NCBI RefSeq assembly: GCF_034424625.1
Contig: NZ_CP139976.1
Coordinates: forward strand, 1,302,001 to 1,366,000
From: Janthinobacterium lividum
GTDB lineage: Bacteria; Pseudomonadota; Gammaproteobacteria; Burkholderiales; Burkholderiaceae_D
DNA: 64,000 nt
Direction of reading: 5' to 3'
Each line of letters opens with the position of its first letter. Positions within the stretch are counted from its first letter, which is position 1. A model generated the notes under the pieces. The model was not told the DNA's origin, searched no databases, and saw only the letters and a list, made by a program, of their open reading frames with translations. Shown here piece by piece: positions 29,011-40,955 of this stretch. The translations under genes and the position numbers were made by a program.

Positions 29011-29054
29011 CGACTATAATATCGCCCATTTATATTTGAATTGTATAAATGGGC
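29011..29054 (+). promoter_or_regulatory. Candidate promoter and operator upstream of punA
   Basis: A perfect -10 hexamer TATAAT at 29015-29020 is followed at once by a perfect 11-base inverted repeat, GCCCATTTATA (29024-29034) and TATAAATGGGC (29044-29054) with a 9-base spacer. An operator over the transcription start is the natural reading. The -35 region is weak. The distance to punA is about 340 bases, with a repeat element between, so the target gene is not certain. Confidence 0.45.
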
Positions 29055-29107
29055 AAGAAAAATGGTATTTGCCATACATATTCCGTTTGATGCATAGTGG
29101 CGGCAAA

Positions 29108-29269
29108 TGGAGGCTATCCCAGTAGGGAGCGTCTTCTGCTGGCAGCGGATCAGGAGCGCGGACAAGGCGTGAGGAGGAAGCGTGGCGAGCCACGCGAAGA
29201 CGATCAACGCAGTCCCCGCTTCTGAGGTGCGCCAGCAGGGGATGTATTCATCTACTGGGATAGCCTCAA
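29108..29269. repeat. About 160-base element with 16-base terminal inverted repeats
   Basis: GAGGCTATCCCAGTAG at 29110-29125 is exactly the reverse complement of 29252-29267. The interior is GC-rich, includes a perfect hairpin GCGTGGC-GA-GCCACGC (about 29180-29195), and has no coding frame of note. It resembles a dispersed non-coding repeat or a miniature mobile element sitting in the punA leader. Target-site duplication could not be confirmed by eye. Confidence 0.6.
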
Positions 29270-29391
29270 TGGCAATACGCATTTCGATATACCTGTAACA
29301 CCATACTTACCCGATACCTGGGCCGCAGTCCTTCACCGGGCACGGCCGCGCAGGCAGCAACCCATCATCATTAGTCAATCAGAGGATAACC

Positions 29392-30231
29392 ATGTCGAAC
29401 AACACCCCTTTCCACGCCGCCGAAATCATCCGTGCCCGCGCTCCTGAAAATTTCAAGCCGCGCGTGGCGATGATCCTCGGCTCCGGCCTGGGCGTGTTGG
29501 CCGAGCAGATGACGGACGCCGTCAGCATCAGCTTTGACGAATTGCCAGGCTTCCCGATCAGCACCGTGCACGGCCACGCCGGCGAACTGGTGATCGGCAC
29601 CCTGTCGGGCGTCGCCGTCGTCTGCATGAAGGGCCGTGGCCACTTCTACGAAGGCTATGGCATGGGCGTGATGACGAGCGCCATCCGCACCCTGAAACTG
29701 CTGGGCTGCGAAATGCTGTTCGTCACCAACGCCGCCGGTTCCCTGCGCCCTGAAGTGGACGCCGGTAGCCTGGTGGCCATCAGCGACCACATCAACCTGT
29801 TGCCAGGCACGCCGATGGTCGGCCCGAACGACGACCGCTTCGGTCCGCGCTTCTTCAGCATGGCCAACGCCTACGATGCGGACCTGCGCAAGCTGGTCGC
29901 GGACACGGCTGCCTCGAACGGCATCACCCTGCACGAAGGCGTGTTCGTCGCCTACCCTGGCCCGAACTTCGAGACGGCCGCCGAAATCCGCATGATGGCC
30001 CGCCTGGGCGCCGACACGGTCGGCATGTCGGTGGTGCCGGAAGTGGTCTCGGCCCGCCATTGCGACCTGAAAGTGGTGGGCGTGTCCGTCATCACCAACC
30101 TGGCCGAAGGCATGTCGCCATTCGCCCTGTCGCACGAGCAAACCCTGAAATACGCGGCCATCGGCGCGAAAGACCTGGTCAAGCTGATCCTGGCTTTCCT
30201 GGCCAAAGTCGCTGAAAAACCGCAAGCCTAA
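29392..30231 (+). CDS. punA: Purine-nucleoside phosphorylase (PNP-II family)
   Basis: 279 residues of the trimeric/XapA-like PNP family (not the DeoD type). It phosphorolyses (deoxy)inosine, guanosine or xanthosine to base plus (deoxy)ribose-1-phosphate. Motifs are MILGSGLGVLAEQM (phosphate loop), GRGHFYEGY, FVTNAAGSLRPEV, GPNFETAAEIRMM and SVVPEVVSARHC. AGAGGA precedes the ATG. It is the first gene of the salvage operon; its sugar-phosphate product is used by DeoB next door and the bases by the guanine/xanthine pathway at 4-10 kb. Confidence 0.94.
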   Translation: MSNNTPFHAAEIIRARAPENFKPRVAMILGSGLGVLAEQMTDAVSISFDELPGFPISTVHGHAGELVIGTLSGVAVVCMKGRGHFYEGYGMGVMTSAIRTLKLLGCEMLFVTNAAGSLRPEVDAGSLVAISDHINLLPGTPMVGPNDDRFGPRFFSMANAYDADLRKLVADTAASNGITLHEGVFVAYPGPNFETAAEIRMMARLGADTVGMSVVPEVVSARHCDLKVVGVSVITNLAEGMSPFALSHEQTLKYAAIGAKDLVKLILAFLAKVAEKPQA

Positions 30232-30348
30232 GCACTTTTTTATGCAGTAGCGGCGCGCCGGCCACCGGCGCTGCCGCGCGGCAGGCCGGGAAAAACCGGC
30301 CTACACTGTCCGCATCATCCCGCATCAATCCATAAAGCGAGCCTTATC

Positions 30349-31542
30349 ATGTCACGCGCATTTATCCTCCTGCTTGATTCCTTCGGCCTTGGCGCGACGC
30401 CAGACGCCGCCAAGTATGGCGACGCAGGTGCCAATACCTTTGGCCACATTGCCAGCACTGTCGCCAAAAGCGGCAAGACCTTGAAACTCCCGAACATGGA
30501 ACGCCTGGGCTTGGGCGCTGCGGCGCAACTGGCCAGCGGCGAATGGGCCACGGGCTTCGACCAGCGCGACGGTTTTACCGGCGCCTACGGTGCGGCGCGC
30601 GAGCGCTCCACCGGCAAGGACACGCAGAGCGGCCACTGGGAAATCGCCGGCGTGCCCGTCGAATTCGACTGGGGATATTTTCCCCGTACCACGCCATCGT
30701 TCCCCGCCGACCTGACCGACAAGCTCAAGGCCATGTCCGGCGTGCCGGGCTTCCTCGGTGACTGCCATGCCTCGGGCACGGACATCATCAACAAGCATGG
30801 CGATGAACACGTCGCCACCGGCAAGCTGATTATTTATACGTCGGGCGATTCGGTGATGCAGATCGCCGCGCATGAAGAATCGTTCGGCCTCGAGCGCCTG
30901 TACCAGGTATGCGAAATGGCCTTCAAGCTGGTCGAGCCGTACAACATCGGCCGCGTCATTGCCCGCCCGTTCACTGGCAGCAATGGCAACTACACGCGCA
31001 CGTCCAACCGCCACGACTACGCCGTCGCGCCACCCGCGCCGACCCTGCTCGACCATGTGAAGAACGCGGGCGGTGAAGTCGTCGGCCTGGGCAAGATCAG
31101 CGACATTTTCGCTACCCAGGGTATCTCCAGAGTCGTCAAGGGCGTCGACAACATGGCGCTGTTCGAAGCGCTGCTGAAGACGGCCGATGAAGTGCAGGAC
31201 AAGTCGCTCACCTTTGTGAACTTCGTCGACTTCGACCAGGCTTTCGGCCACCGCCGCAACGTCGAGGGCTATGCCGACGCGCTGCGCGAAATGGATGCGC
31301 GCCTGCCGGAATTCATGGCCAAGCTCAAGGAAGGCGACCTGGTCGTGATCACGGCCGACCATGGCTGCGACCCGACCTGGCACGGTTCCGACCACACCCG
31401 CGAACATATACCGATGATCTTCTTCGGCCCCGGCGTCGCCCCGCGCGCGCTGGGTATTTCCGAGACCTTCTCCGATATTGGCCAAACCCTCGCCAAGCAC
31501 CTTGGCGTACCACCACTTGCTAATGGAACCAGCTTGTTATGA
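30349..31542 (+). CDS. deoB: Phosphopentomutase
   Basis: 397 residues of the alkaline-phosphatase-like superfamily. It converts (deoxy)ribose-1-phosphate to the 5-phosphate. DSFGLGATPDAAKYGD carries the first metal ligand, STGKDTQSGHWEIAG the phospho-acceptor threonine, and ADHGCDPTWHGSDHTREH the metal-binding end. Its last codons overlap the deoC start by 4 bases (ATGA), so the two are translationally coupled. Confidence 0.96.
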   Translation: MSRAFILLLDSFGLGATPDAAKYGDAGANTFGHIASTVAKSGKTLKLPNMERLGLGAAAQLASGEWATGFDQRDGFTGAYGAARERSTGKDTQSGHWEIAGVPVEFDWGYFPRTTPSFPADLTDKLKAMSGVPGFLGDCHASGTDIINKHGDEHVATGKLIIYTSGDSVMQIAAHEESFGLERLYQVCEMAFKLVEPYNIGRVIARPFTGSNGNYTRTSNRHDYAVAPPAPTLLDHVKNAGGEVVGLGKISDIFATQGISRVVKGVDNMALFEALLKTADEVQDKSLTFVNFVDFDQAFGHRRNVEGYADALREMDARLPEFMAKLKEGDLVVITADHGCDPTWHGSDHTREHIPMIFFGPGVAPRALGISETFSDIGQTLAKHLGVPPLANGTSLL

Positions 31543-32498
31543 CACTCATGCACCCCGAATTCAAGCGTAACGAGGCCGTCGGCCTCGACCTGGGCTGGAT
31601 CAACCAGATCCGCGTCAACCGCGCCGCGACAGACCGCCGCGCGGCCAGCCTGGCGAACCGCCGCACCGTGAAAAAGGAATACCAGGCCGCCTGGCTGGTG
31701 AAAGCCATCCAGATGATCGACCTGACCACCCTGGGCGGCGACGATACGCCGGGCCGCGTGGAACGCCTGTGCATGAAGGCCATGCGCCCGCTGCGCGCCG
31801 ACCTGATGGACGCACTGGGCTTGACGGAACTGAGCACCGGCGCCGTGTGCGTGTACCACGAGATGATCCAGCCGGCCGTGAAGGTCATCCAGGGCCGTTT
31901 GCCCATCGCTGCCGTGTCGACGGGTTTCCCGGCCGGCCTGACGAGCATGGAAACGAAGTTGCGCGAGATCGAACTGTCGGTCGCCGCCGGCGCTTCGGAG
32001 ATCGATATCGTCATCACGCGCCAGCACGTCCTGAACGGCAACTGGCAAGTGCTGTACGACGAAATGCTCGCTTACCGCAAGGCTTGCGGCGAAGCGCACG
32101 TGAAGGCGATTCTCGCCACGGGCGACTTGCTGACCATGGAAAACGTGGCCAAGGCGTCGTGGGTCTGCATGATGGCAGGCGCCGATTTCATCAAGACTTC
32201 CACCGGCAAGGAGGGCGTGAACGCCACCATTCCCGTGGCCCTGACGATGGTGCGCACGATCCGCGAATACCACGAGCAGACGGGCTTCCAGGTGGGCTTC
32301 AAGCCGGCCGGCGGCGTCAGCTCGGCCAAGAGCGCGCTGCAATACCTGACCCTGATGAAGGAAGAACTGGGCAACGAATGGCTGCAGCCGCACCTGTTCC
32401 GCATCGGCGCTTCCAGCCTGCTGACCGACATCGAGCGCCAGCTTGAGCACTACGTCACCGGCAGCTACTCGGCCAATCATCGTCACGCACAACCTTAA
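31539..32498 (+). CDS. deoC: Deoxyribose-phosphate aldolase, long (eukaryote-like) form
   Basis: 319 residues, against about 220-260 for common bacterial DeoC. It cleaves deoxyribose-5-phosphate to glyceraldehyde-3-phosphate and acetaldehyde. The Schiff-base lysine is in ADFIKTSTGKEG, and EIDIVITR and GFKPAGGVSSAKSAL are further active-site parts. The N-terminal extension (LDLGWINQIRVNRAA, RRTVKKEYQAAWLVKA) and the C-terminal end (LFRIGASSLLTDIERQ) strongly resemble animal DERA. It overlaps deoB and is followed 12 bases later by the ALDH gene, which can remove acetaldehyde. Confidence 0.95.
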   Translation: MTLMHPEFKRNEAVGLDLGWINQIRVNRAATDRRAASLANRRTVKKEYQAAWLVKAIQMIDLTTLGGDDTPGRVERLCMKAMRPLRADLMDALGLTELSTGAVCVYHEMIQPAVKVIQGRLPIAAVSTGFPAGLTSMETKLREIELSVAAGASEIDIVITRQHVLNGNWQVLYDEMLAYRKACGEAHVKAILATGDLLTMENVAKASWVCMMAGADFIKTSTGKEGVNATIPVALTMVRTIREYHEQTGFQVGFKPAGGVSSAKSALQYLTLMKEELGNEWLQPHLFRIGASSLLTDIERQLEHYVTGSYSANHRHAQP

Positions 32499-32510
32499 AG
32501 AACAATCGTC

Positions 32511-34892
32511 ATGCCAACAATTAACGAGATTCTCAATACTATGGACTACGGCCCTGCACCCGAAAGTCAAAAAGAAGCGCAGGCGTGGCTTGATGGCCAC
32601 CAGCGCACATTCGGTTTGTTCATCGACAATGCCTGGAGCGAGCCTGCGGAACTGTTCGCCTCGACCAATCCTGCCGACGGCACGCAACTGGCGGAACTGA
32701 CGCAAGCGAGCGATGCAGACGTGGAACGCGCCGTGGAAGCGGCGCGCCGCGCGCTGCCCGTATGGCAAGGCATGGGTGGCCACGGCCGCGCGAAAGTCAT
32801 GTACGCGCTGGCCCGTCTGCTGCAAAAGCATTCGCGCCTGTTCGCCGTGCTGGAAACCCTGGATAACGGCAAGACCATCCGCGAAACGCGCGATATCGAC
32901 CTGCCGCTGGCCGCGCGCCATTTCTATCATCACGCCGGCTGGGCGCAGCTGCAGTCGGAAGAATTCGCCGACTACCGCGCCGTGGGCGTGGTGGGCCAGA
33001 TCGTGCCGTGGAATTTCCCCCTGCTGATGCTGTCGTGGAAAATCGCCCCGGCCCTGGCGGCCGGTAACACGGTCGTCTTCAAGCCGGCCGAATTCACGTC
33101 GCTGACCGCCATGCTGTTCGCCGAACTGTGCGTGCAGGCGGGCGTGCCGGCTGGCGTGGTCAATATCGTCACCGGCGACGGCCGCGTGGGCTCGGCCATC
33201 GTCAACCATCCTGGCGTCGACAAGATCGCGTTTACGGGTTCCACCGAAGTGGGCCGCCTCATTCGTGAAGCGACGGCCGGCAGCGGCAAGAAGCTGTCGC
33301 TGGAGCTGGGCGGCAAGTCGCCGTTCATCGTCTTTGAAGACGCTGACCTGGACGGCGCCGTGGAAGGCCTGGTCGATTCGATCTGGTTCAACCAGGGGCA
33401 AGTGTGCTGCGCCGGTTCGCGCCTGCTGGTGCAGGAATCGATCCAGGAGCGCTTCCTGAACAAGGTGCGCGCGCGCATGGAAAACCTGCGCCTCGGCTCG
33501 CCCCTGGACAAATCGATGGACGTGGGCGCGCTGGTCGACCCCGTGCAGCGCCAGCGCATCGCCGCGCTGGTTGATTCGGCCCGTGCCGAAGGCTGCGATG
33601 TATGGCAGCCGGCGTGCGAGTTGCCTGCCGACGGTTCGTGGTTCCCGCCCACCCTGATCACGGGCGCGTCGACCTCGGCCGCCGTGGCGCAGGCTGAGAT
33701 CTTTGGCCCCGTGCTGGTGGCCATGAGCTTCCGCACGCCGCCTGAAGCGGTGCAACTGGCGAACAACACGGTGTACGGCCTGGCCGCCAGCGTGTGGACC
33801 GAGTCGATCAGCCTGGCGCTCGATATCGCTCCCGCCATCAAGGCTGGCGTGGTGTGGATCAACAGCGCGAATCAGTTCGACGCCGCATGCGGCTTCGGCG
33901 GCTACCGCGAATCGGGCTTCGGCCGCGAAGGCGGCCGCGAAGGCATGCTGGAATACATGACTGCCCTGGCCGAAGATGCGCGTCCGGCCTTGCCGGTGGT
34001 GGAAGCGAAAGCCAAGGGCAATGTGAAGCCGGCGGCAGCCGATCCGTTCGCCATCGACCGCACGGCCAAGATGTACATCGGCGGCAAGCAGGCGCGCCCT
34101 GACAGCGCCTACAGCACCCCCGTGTTCGGCGCGAATGGCACCCTGCTGGCCGAAGTGGGCGTGGGCAGCCGCAAGGATATCCGCAACGCCGTCGAAGCGG
34201 CCCATAAAGCGTCCGGCTGGACCGGCGCCACGGCGCACAACCGCGCGCAAGTGCTGTACTACATCGCTGAAAACCTGGCCGCGCGCGCCGACGAATTTGC
34301 CGCCCGCATCGCCGCCATGACGGGCAGTAAAAATCCTGAGAAGGAAGTACAGGCATCGATCGAACGCCTGTTCTACTACGCTGCCTGGGCCGACAAGTAC
34401 GACGGCCTGGCGCACCAGCCGCCAACGAAAGGCATCACCGTGGCGCTGAACGAAGCGGTCGGCGTGATCGGCATCGTTTGCCCGAATGAAGCGCCTTTGC
34501 TCGGCTTCATTTCGCTGGTGGCGCCGGCCATCGCGCTGGGCAACCGCGTGGTGGTGGTGCCGTCGGAAGCGCATCCGCTCTCCGCGCTGGACCTGTACCA
34601 GGTGTTCGATACGTCCGACTTGCCAGGCGGCGTCGTCAACATCATCAGCGGCAACGCCGATGAACTGGCGCGCACCCTGGCCACGCACGCCGACATCGAC
34701 GCCGTCTGGCGCCATGACGGTTCCGCTGAAGGTTGCGCGGAAGTCGAGCGCCTGTCGGCCGGCACCCTGAAGCGCACCTGGGTTGGCGGCGCGAAGGGCC
34801 GCGACTGGTACAGCGCCGCGCAAAGCGGCGGCCGTGCCGTGCTGGCGCATGCGTCGCAAGTGAAAAACGTGTGGATTCCTTACGGCGTCTGA
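32511..34892 (+). CDS. Two-domain aldehyde dehydrogenase, ALDH16 type
   Basis: 793 residues, about 1.6 times a normal ALDH. The N-terminal domain (to about 490) is complete: [25 protein letters not shown], the general-base glutamate in LELGGKSP, and catalytic Cys299 in [11 protein letters not shown]. The C-terminal part (about 520-793) is a second ALDH-like domain ([26 protein letters not shown]) that lacks both the catalytic Cys and Glu motifs. This is the ALDH16 architecture known from animals and some bacteria. Its place behind deoC suggests oxidation of acetaldehyde to acetate; that substrate is inferred. Confidence 0.88.
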   Translation: MPTINEILNTMDYGPAPESQKEAQAWLDGHQRTFGLFIDNAWSEPAELFASTNPADGTQLAELTQASDADVERAVEAARRALPVWQGMGGHGRAKVMYALARLLQKHSRLFAVLETLDNGKTIRETRDIDLPLAARHFYHHAGWAQLQSEEFADYRAVGVVGQIVPWNFPLLMLSWKIAPALAAGNTVVFKPAEFTSLTAMLFAELCVQAGVPAGVVNIVTGDGRVGSAIVNHPGVDKIAFTGSTEVGRLIREATAGSGKKLSLELGGKSPFIVFEDADLDGAVEGLVDSIWFNQGQVCCAGSRLLVQESIQERFLNKVRARMENLRLGSPLDKSMDVGALVDPVQRQRIAALVDSARAEGCDVWQPACELPADGSWFPPTLITGASTSAAVAQAEIFGPVLVAMSFRTPPEAVQLANNTVYGLAASVWTESISLALDIAPAIKAGVVWINSANQFDAACGFGGYRESGFGREGGREGMLEYMTALAEDARPALPVVEAKAKGNVKPAAADPFAIDRTAKMYIGGKQARPDSAYSTPVFGANGTLLAEVGVGSRKDIRNAVEAAHKASGWTGATAHNRAQVLYYIAENLAARADEFAARIAAMTGSKNPEKEVQASIERLFYYAAWADKYDGLAHQPPTKGITVALNEAVGVIGIVCPNEAPLLGFISLVAPAIALGNRVVVVPSEAHPLSALDLYQVFDTSDLPGGVVNIISGNADELARTLATHADIDAVWRHDGSAEGCAEVERLSAGTLKRTWVGGAKGRDWYSAAQSGGRAVLAHASQVKNVWIPYGV

Positions 34893-34913
34893 TAAGTCAC
34901 CAGCGTTACAAAG

Positions 34914-34948
34914 CTGGGGTCAGATCCGCAGGGACTGGCCCCAGATCT
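34914..34948. repeat. GGGGTC-type palindromic intergenic repeat, copy 2
   Basis: CTGGGGTCAGATC (34914 on) pairs with GGCCCCAGATCT (34937-34948) around a short loop between the ALDH16 and deoA genes. It is related to the copies at 36306 and 45601. Confidence 0.6.
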
Positions 34949-34966
34949 CATGATTGGAGTTATTCC

Positions 34967-36289
34967 ATGTTGTTAACCCAGGAAATCATTCGCAAGAAGC
35001 GCGACAAGGGCGTGCTGAGCGCCGAGGAAATCCAGTTTTTTGTGCGCGGCATTACTGACGGCAGCGTCAGCGAAGGCCAGATCGCGGCGCTGGGCATGGC
35101 CGTCTATTTCAACGACATGAACATGGACGAGCGCGTGGCGTTCACCCTGGCCATGCGCGATTCCGGCCAGGTGCTGGACTGGCGCTCGCTGAACCTGCCG
35201 GGCCCCATCGTCGACAAGCATTCGACGGGCGGCGTGGGCGATGTCGTCTCCCTGCTGCTGGGCCCCATGGTCGCCGCGTGCGGCGGCTACGTGCCGATGA
35301 TCTCGGGCCGCGGCCTGGGCCACACTGGCGGCACGCTGGACAAGTTCGACGCCATTCCCGGCTATTGCACGGTGCCGGACAATGAACTGTTCCGCAAGGT
35401 GGTGCAGGAGATCGGCGTGGCCATCATCGGCCAGACGGCGCAGCTGGCGCCGGCCGACAAGCGTTTCTACAGCATCCGCGACGTCACCGCCACGGTGGAA
35501 TCGGTGGCCATGATCACCGGCTCCATCCTGTCGAAGAAACTGTCGGCCGGCCTGGATGCGCTGGTGATGGACGTGAAAGTGGGCACGGGCGCCTTCATGC
35601 CGACCTACGACAAGTCGGTGGAACTGGCCGAAAGCATCGTCGCCGTCGGCAATGGCGCGGGCATGCAGACGTCGGCGATTTTGACGGACATGAACGAGTC
35701 GCTGGCGCCGTATGCGGGCAATGCGCTGGAAGTGCGCGGCGCCATGGATTACCTGACGGGCCGTTCGCGTCCCGCGCGCCTGCATGAAGTCACCCTGGCG
35801 CTGTGCGCCGAGATGCTGGTGCTGGGCGGCCTGGCTGCCACCGAAGAAGGAGCGCGCGTGAAATTGATGGCGGCCCTCGATTCGGGCGAAGCGGCCGAGC
35901 GCTTTTCGCGCATGGTGTCTGCCCTGGGCGGCCCGGCCGATCTGGTCGAACAACCGGACAAGCACCTGGAACAGGCACCATTCATCGTGCCGGCACCGGC
36001 GCTGTCTGCCGGCTTTGCCAACGTGCGCGATTGCCGCGCCATCGGTCTGGCCGTGGTGGCCCTGGGTGGTGGCCGCCGCCGTCCGACGGACAGCATCGAT
36101 TTCGCTGTCGGCCTGACGGATCTCGTGGGCCTGGGCGAGCAGGTGGCTGTCGGCCAGCCGCTGGCCATGGTGCACGCGCGCACGGAAGCGGCGGCGCAGC
36201 AAGCCGTCAGGGAAATCCAGCAAGCGTACGCCATCAGCGCGGTGGCGCTGGCGGCCAATCCGGTGATTTACCGTACCATTCGACCGTAA
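34967..36289 (+). CDS. deoA: Thymidine phosphorylase
   Basis: 440 residues, normal for DeoA. It phosphorolyses thymidine or deoxyuridine to the base and deoxyribose-1-phosphate for DeoB. The family signature [17 protein letters not shown] is followed by [31 protein letters not shown] and [17 protein letters not shown]. The ATG at 34967 ([15 protein letters not shown]) is at the usual start; the open frame further upstream runs into the ALDH gene and the hairpin repeat. Confidence 0.96.
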   Translation: MLLTQEIIRKKRDKGVLSAEEIQFFVRGITDGSVSEGQIAALGMAVYFNDMNMDERVAFTLAMRDSGQVLDWRSLNLPGPIVDKHSTGGVGDVVSLLLGPMVAACGGYVPMISGRGLGHTGGTLDKFDAIPGYCTVPDNELFRKVVQEIGVAIIGQTAQLAPADKRFYSIRDVTATVESVAMITGSILSKKLSAGLDALVMDVKVGTGAFMPTYDKSVELAESIVAVGNGAGMQTSAILTDMNESLAPYAGNALEVRGAMDYLTGRSRPARLHEVTLALCAEMLVLGGLAATEEGARVKLMAALDSGEAAERFSRMVSALGGPADLVEQPDKHLEQAPFIVPAPALSAGFANVRDCRAIGLAVVALGGGRRRPTDSIDFAVGLTDLVGLGEQVAVGQPLAMVHARTEAAAQQAVREIQQAYAISAVALAANPVIYRTIRP

Positions 36290-36305
36290 CTATTTTTAGC
36301 CCCAA

Positions 36306-36345
36306 AGCAGAGTCCGGGGTCGTACCCTGAGGGTACGACCCCAGC
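36306..36345. repeat. GGGGTC-type palindromic intergenic repeat, copy 3 (most regular)
   Basis: Perfect arms GGGGTCGTACCC (36316-36327) and GGGTACGACCCC (36331-36342) with loop TGA. A further CCCC..GGGG pairing lies just upstream. It stands between deoA and cdd with no T-run, so it is not a classical terminator. Confidence 0.7.
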
Positions 36346-36374
36346 CCTTGCGGGTTTTACAGGTAAATAATCAA

Positions 36375-39164
<2,790 letters not shown>

Positions 39165-39175
39165 TGTTCTCCGTT

Positions 39176-39598
39176 TTACCATGGATCGTAGGTGCCCAGG
39201 CTCCAGATATGGCCTTCCGGGTCGCGGCAGGTAAATCCCCGTCCGCCGTAATCTTCATCCTTGATGTCGAGCACGATCTCGGCGCCGGCTTCGCGCGCGC
39301 TGCGGTAGACGGCATCGGCATCGCTGACGACCAGGTAGCAGCTTTGCGTATTGGCGCCGCCGATGTCGCCAGGCAGTTTCATCAGGCGGCCATAGTCGCT
39401 GTCGAGGGCCGGTGCTACCATGACCATGCCATTGCCGAAGCTCAGTTGCGCATGGGCGACGCCACCGTTGCCGTCAGGCACGATCAATTGTTTTTCAAAG
39501 CCGAGCGCCTTGCACAGCCATTCAATGGCGGCGGGCGCGTCGCGGTAGCGCAGGCAGGGAATGGTCGTCGCTGCTGTAGCTTTTGCTGTCGTGGTCAT
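39176..39598 (-). CDS. VOC/glyoxalase-superfamily protein
   Basis: 140 residues with one VOC unit: TIPCLRYRDAPAAIEWLCKA, GMVMVAPALDS, VVSDADAVYRSAREAGAEI, then DPEGHIWSLGTYDPW. The last part carries the usual metal-binding glutamate/histidine context. The exact reaction cannot be told; antibiotic-binding or PhnB-like proteins are alternatives. It precedes the M19 dipeptidase on the same strand, 11 bases from its chosen start. Confidence 0.8.
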   Translation of the reverse strand: MTTTAKATAATTIPCLRYRDAPAAIEWLCKALGFEKQLIVPDGNGGVAHAQLSFGNGMVMVAPALDSDYGRLMKLPGDIGGANTQSCYLVVSDADAVYRSAREAGAEIVLDIKDEDYGGRGFTCRDPEGHIWSLGTYDPW

Positions 39599-39758
39599 CA
39601 GAAAACTCCTATGGCGGTGGGGGAGTAGCTTCGATCATGGATACTGCGTGGCGTTCCGTACCCATACCGTCCATCGGGATGGGTTTGATGCCTGTCAGTG
39701 CTGTGCCCATCCATAGTGCCATAGAACAATCATTGAACTCTTGCCACGACGCAAATTT

Positions 39759-40028
39759 TTATTGCGGCGACTGCTGCGAGCCCGGCGCTTTTTCGTCTGC
39801 GCCGGCATCATCGCTGTTGCTTGCCCATTTCAGCAGCATGACGAGGGCAAACAGCATGATGGCTAGCGGCAAGATGGTAATCAGGAACGCCAGGCCCAGG
39901 CAGCACGCCAGCAGCATGGGCCACGACATGGCCCGCAAGGCGGCCATGCCCTGGCGCGTGTAAGCGCACAGCTCGTTCCAGAAAGCGCTGAAGGAAGTGC
40001 TGCCCGGTGCCGAATTGATGTCTTTCAT
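39759..40028 (-). CDS. Small membrane protein, unknown function
   Basis: 89 residues from the ATG at 40028, which has AGGAG upstream. One or two adjacent hydrophobic helices (MLLACCLGLAFLITILPLAI and MLFALVMLLKWA) are preceded by a short soluble region. The tail is acidic and Gln-rich (DDAGADEKAPG). I do not recognise a family. Confidence 0.65.
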   Translation of the reverse strand: MKDINSAPGSTSFSAFWNELCAYTRQGMAALRAMSWPMLLACCLGLAFLITILPLAIMLFALVMLLKWASNSDDAGADEKAPGSQQSPQ

Positions 40029-40170
40029 GCCGTTCTCCTGTCGTGTGGGTGCCGCTGCCGTATGCATGCTGGCGATGAGTCCACTATAGGCAGAACTATA
40101 CTGCCGGGCCTCGCGTATGCGACGAATGGCAGGAATGGCGGACCGAACGGCGACAGGCCGGGACAAACGG

Positions 40171-40653
40171 TTACTCAAACACCTTGAGTTTCAGCTGGAA
40201 ACTGAGGGCGCCATACAGGCGGTCCTTGTAGGAAGGCACGACGGCGATATTCACGCCCACGCGCTGGTATTCATAGCTGATGGTGGGGACCAGGGCCGGG
40301 AACCAACCGCCATCGCGCATCTTCGGATAGCCGCTGAAGCCGCCAACGACGGCGCCGACGCGCAGCGGGCCTACCTTGATCGGCTGGTAGTACACGCCCA
40401 GGTAGTTCGAGTAGGCACGGTCGCTATTGTAGAAGCGGCCCGCCGTGACCGACGCGACCGTGGAAAAGCGGTATTCGGCGCCCAGGCCCGGATTGCTGTC
40501 ATTCAGGTTCTTGTCGCGCTGAAAGTGATACGAATAAAAGCCCGCGTTGAGCCAGGTTTCGCTCAGCGGCTGGTTATCGATCATGTTCACAACATCGGCG
40601 TGTGCGCCGCAGGCATATGCCAGCATCAGTGCGCCTAGGGACAATCGTTTCAT
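40171..40653 (-). CDS. Exported small beta-rich protein, unknown
   Basis: 160 residues with a signal peptide (MKRLSLGALMLAYACGAHAD). Alternating aromatic strands (LNAGFYSYHFQRDKNLNDS, NYLGVYYQPIKVGPLRVG, YEYQRVGVNIAVVPSY) and a C-terminal Phe-Glu suggest a small outer-membrane barrel, similar in style to PagP or the acyloxyacyl-hydrolase group. It could sit in the outer membrane, but function is not assigned. Confidence 0.65.
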   Translation of the reverse strand: MKRLSLGALMLAYACGAHADVVNMIDNQPLSETWLNAGFYSYHFQRDKNLNDSNPGLGAEYRFSTVASVTAGRFYNSDRAYSNYLGVYYQPIKVGPLRVGAVVGGFSGYPKMRDGGWFPALVPTISYEYQRVGVNIAVVPSYKDRLYGALSFQLKLKVFE

Positions 40654-40955
40654 GCGTGCTTCATCCTTATGATTTCGTATTCTGTGGCCTGGCCTGGCCT
40701 GGCGCTGCCGCGATCGTATCACCAAGTTGGCTGCGCTTCTAAGCAATATTGAAAGAGCAGAACAAACGGCTGTTTTCCCATCTGTTCAAAGCGCCATCCG
40801 GATGGCTAAGGCCTTCTCCGGGCAGCGACAGGAAAACAATTTCCATTATGCAACTATGTTTTCATAATTGTTACAAAAGTTGTTGATTTACGACATCTCA
40901 AATCAAATAGATATGATATTCTGGCGTCAAGTTAATTTTCTTTTTGGAAATAAAA

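Noticed and set aside
31269..34859. A 1196-codon open frame on the minus strand across deoB, deoC and the ALDH16 gene
   Set aside because: It is a mirror frame of high-GC coding DNA. The plus strand has well-known enzymes with full motifs, and the minus translation has low-complexity His/Arg/Gly composition.
40759..40955. Promoter of the PEP-CTERM gene (TATGAT at 40912)
   Set aside because: No acceptable -35 at 16-18 bases; not listed as a feature.
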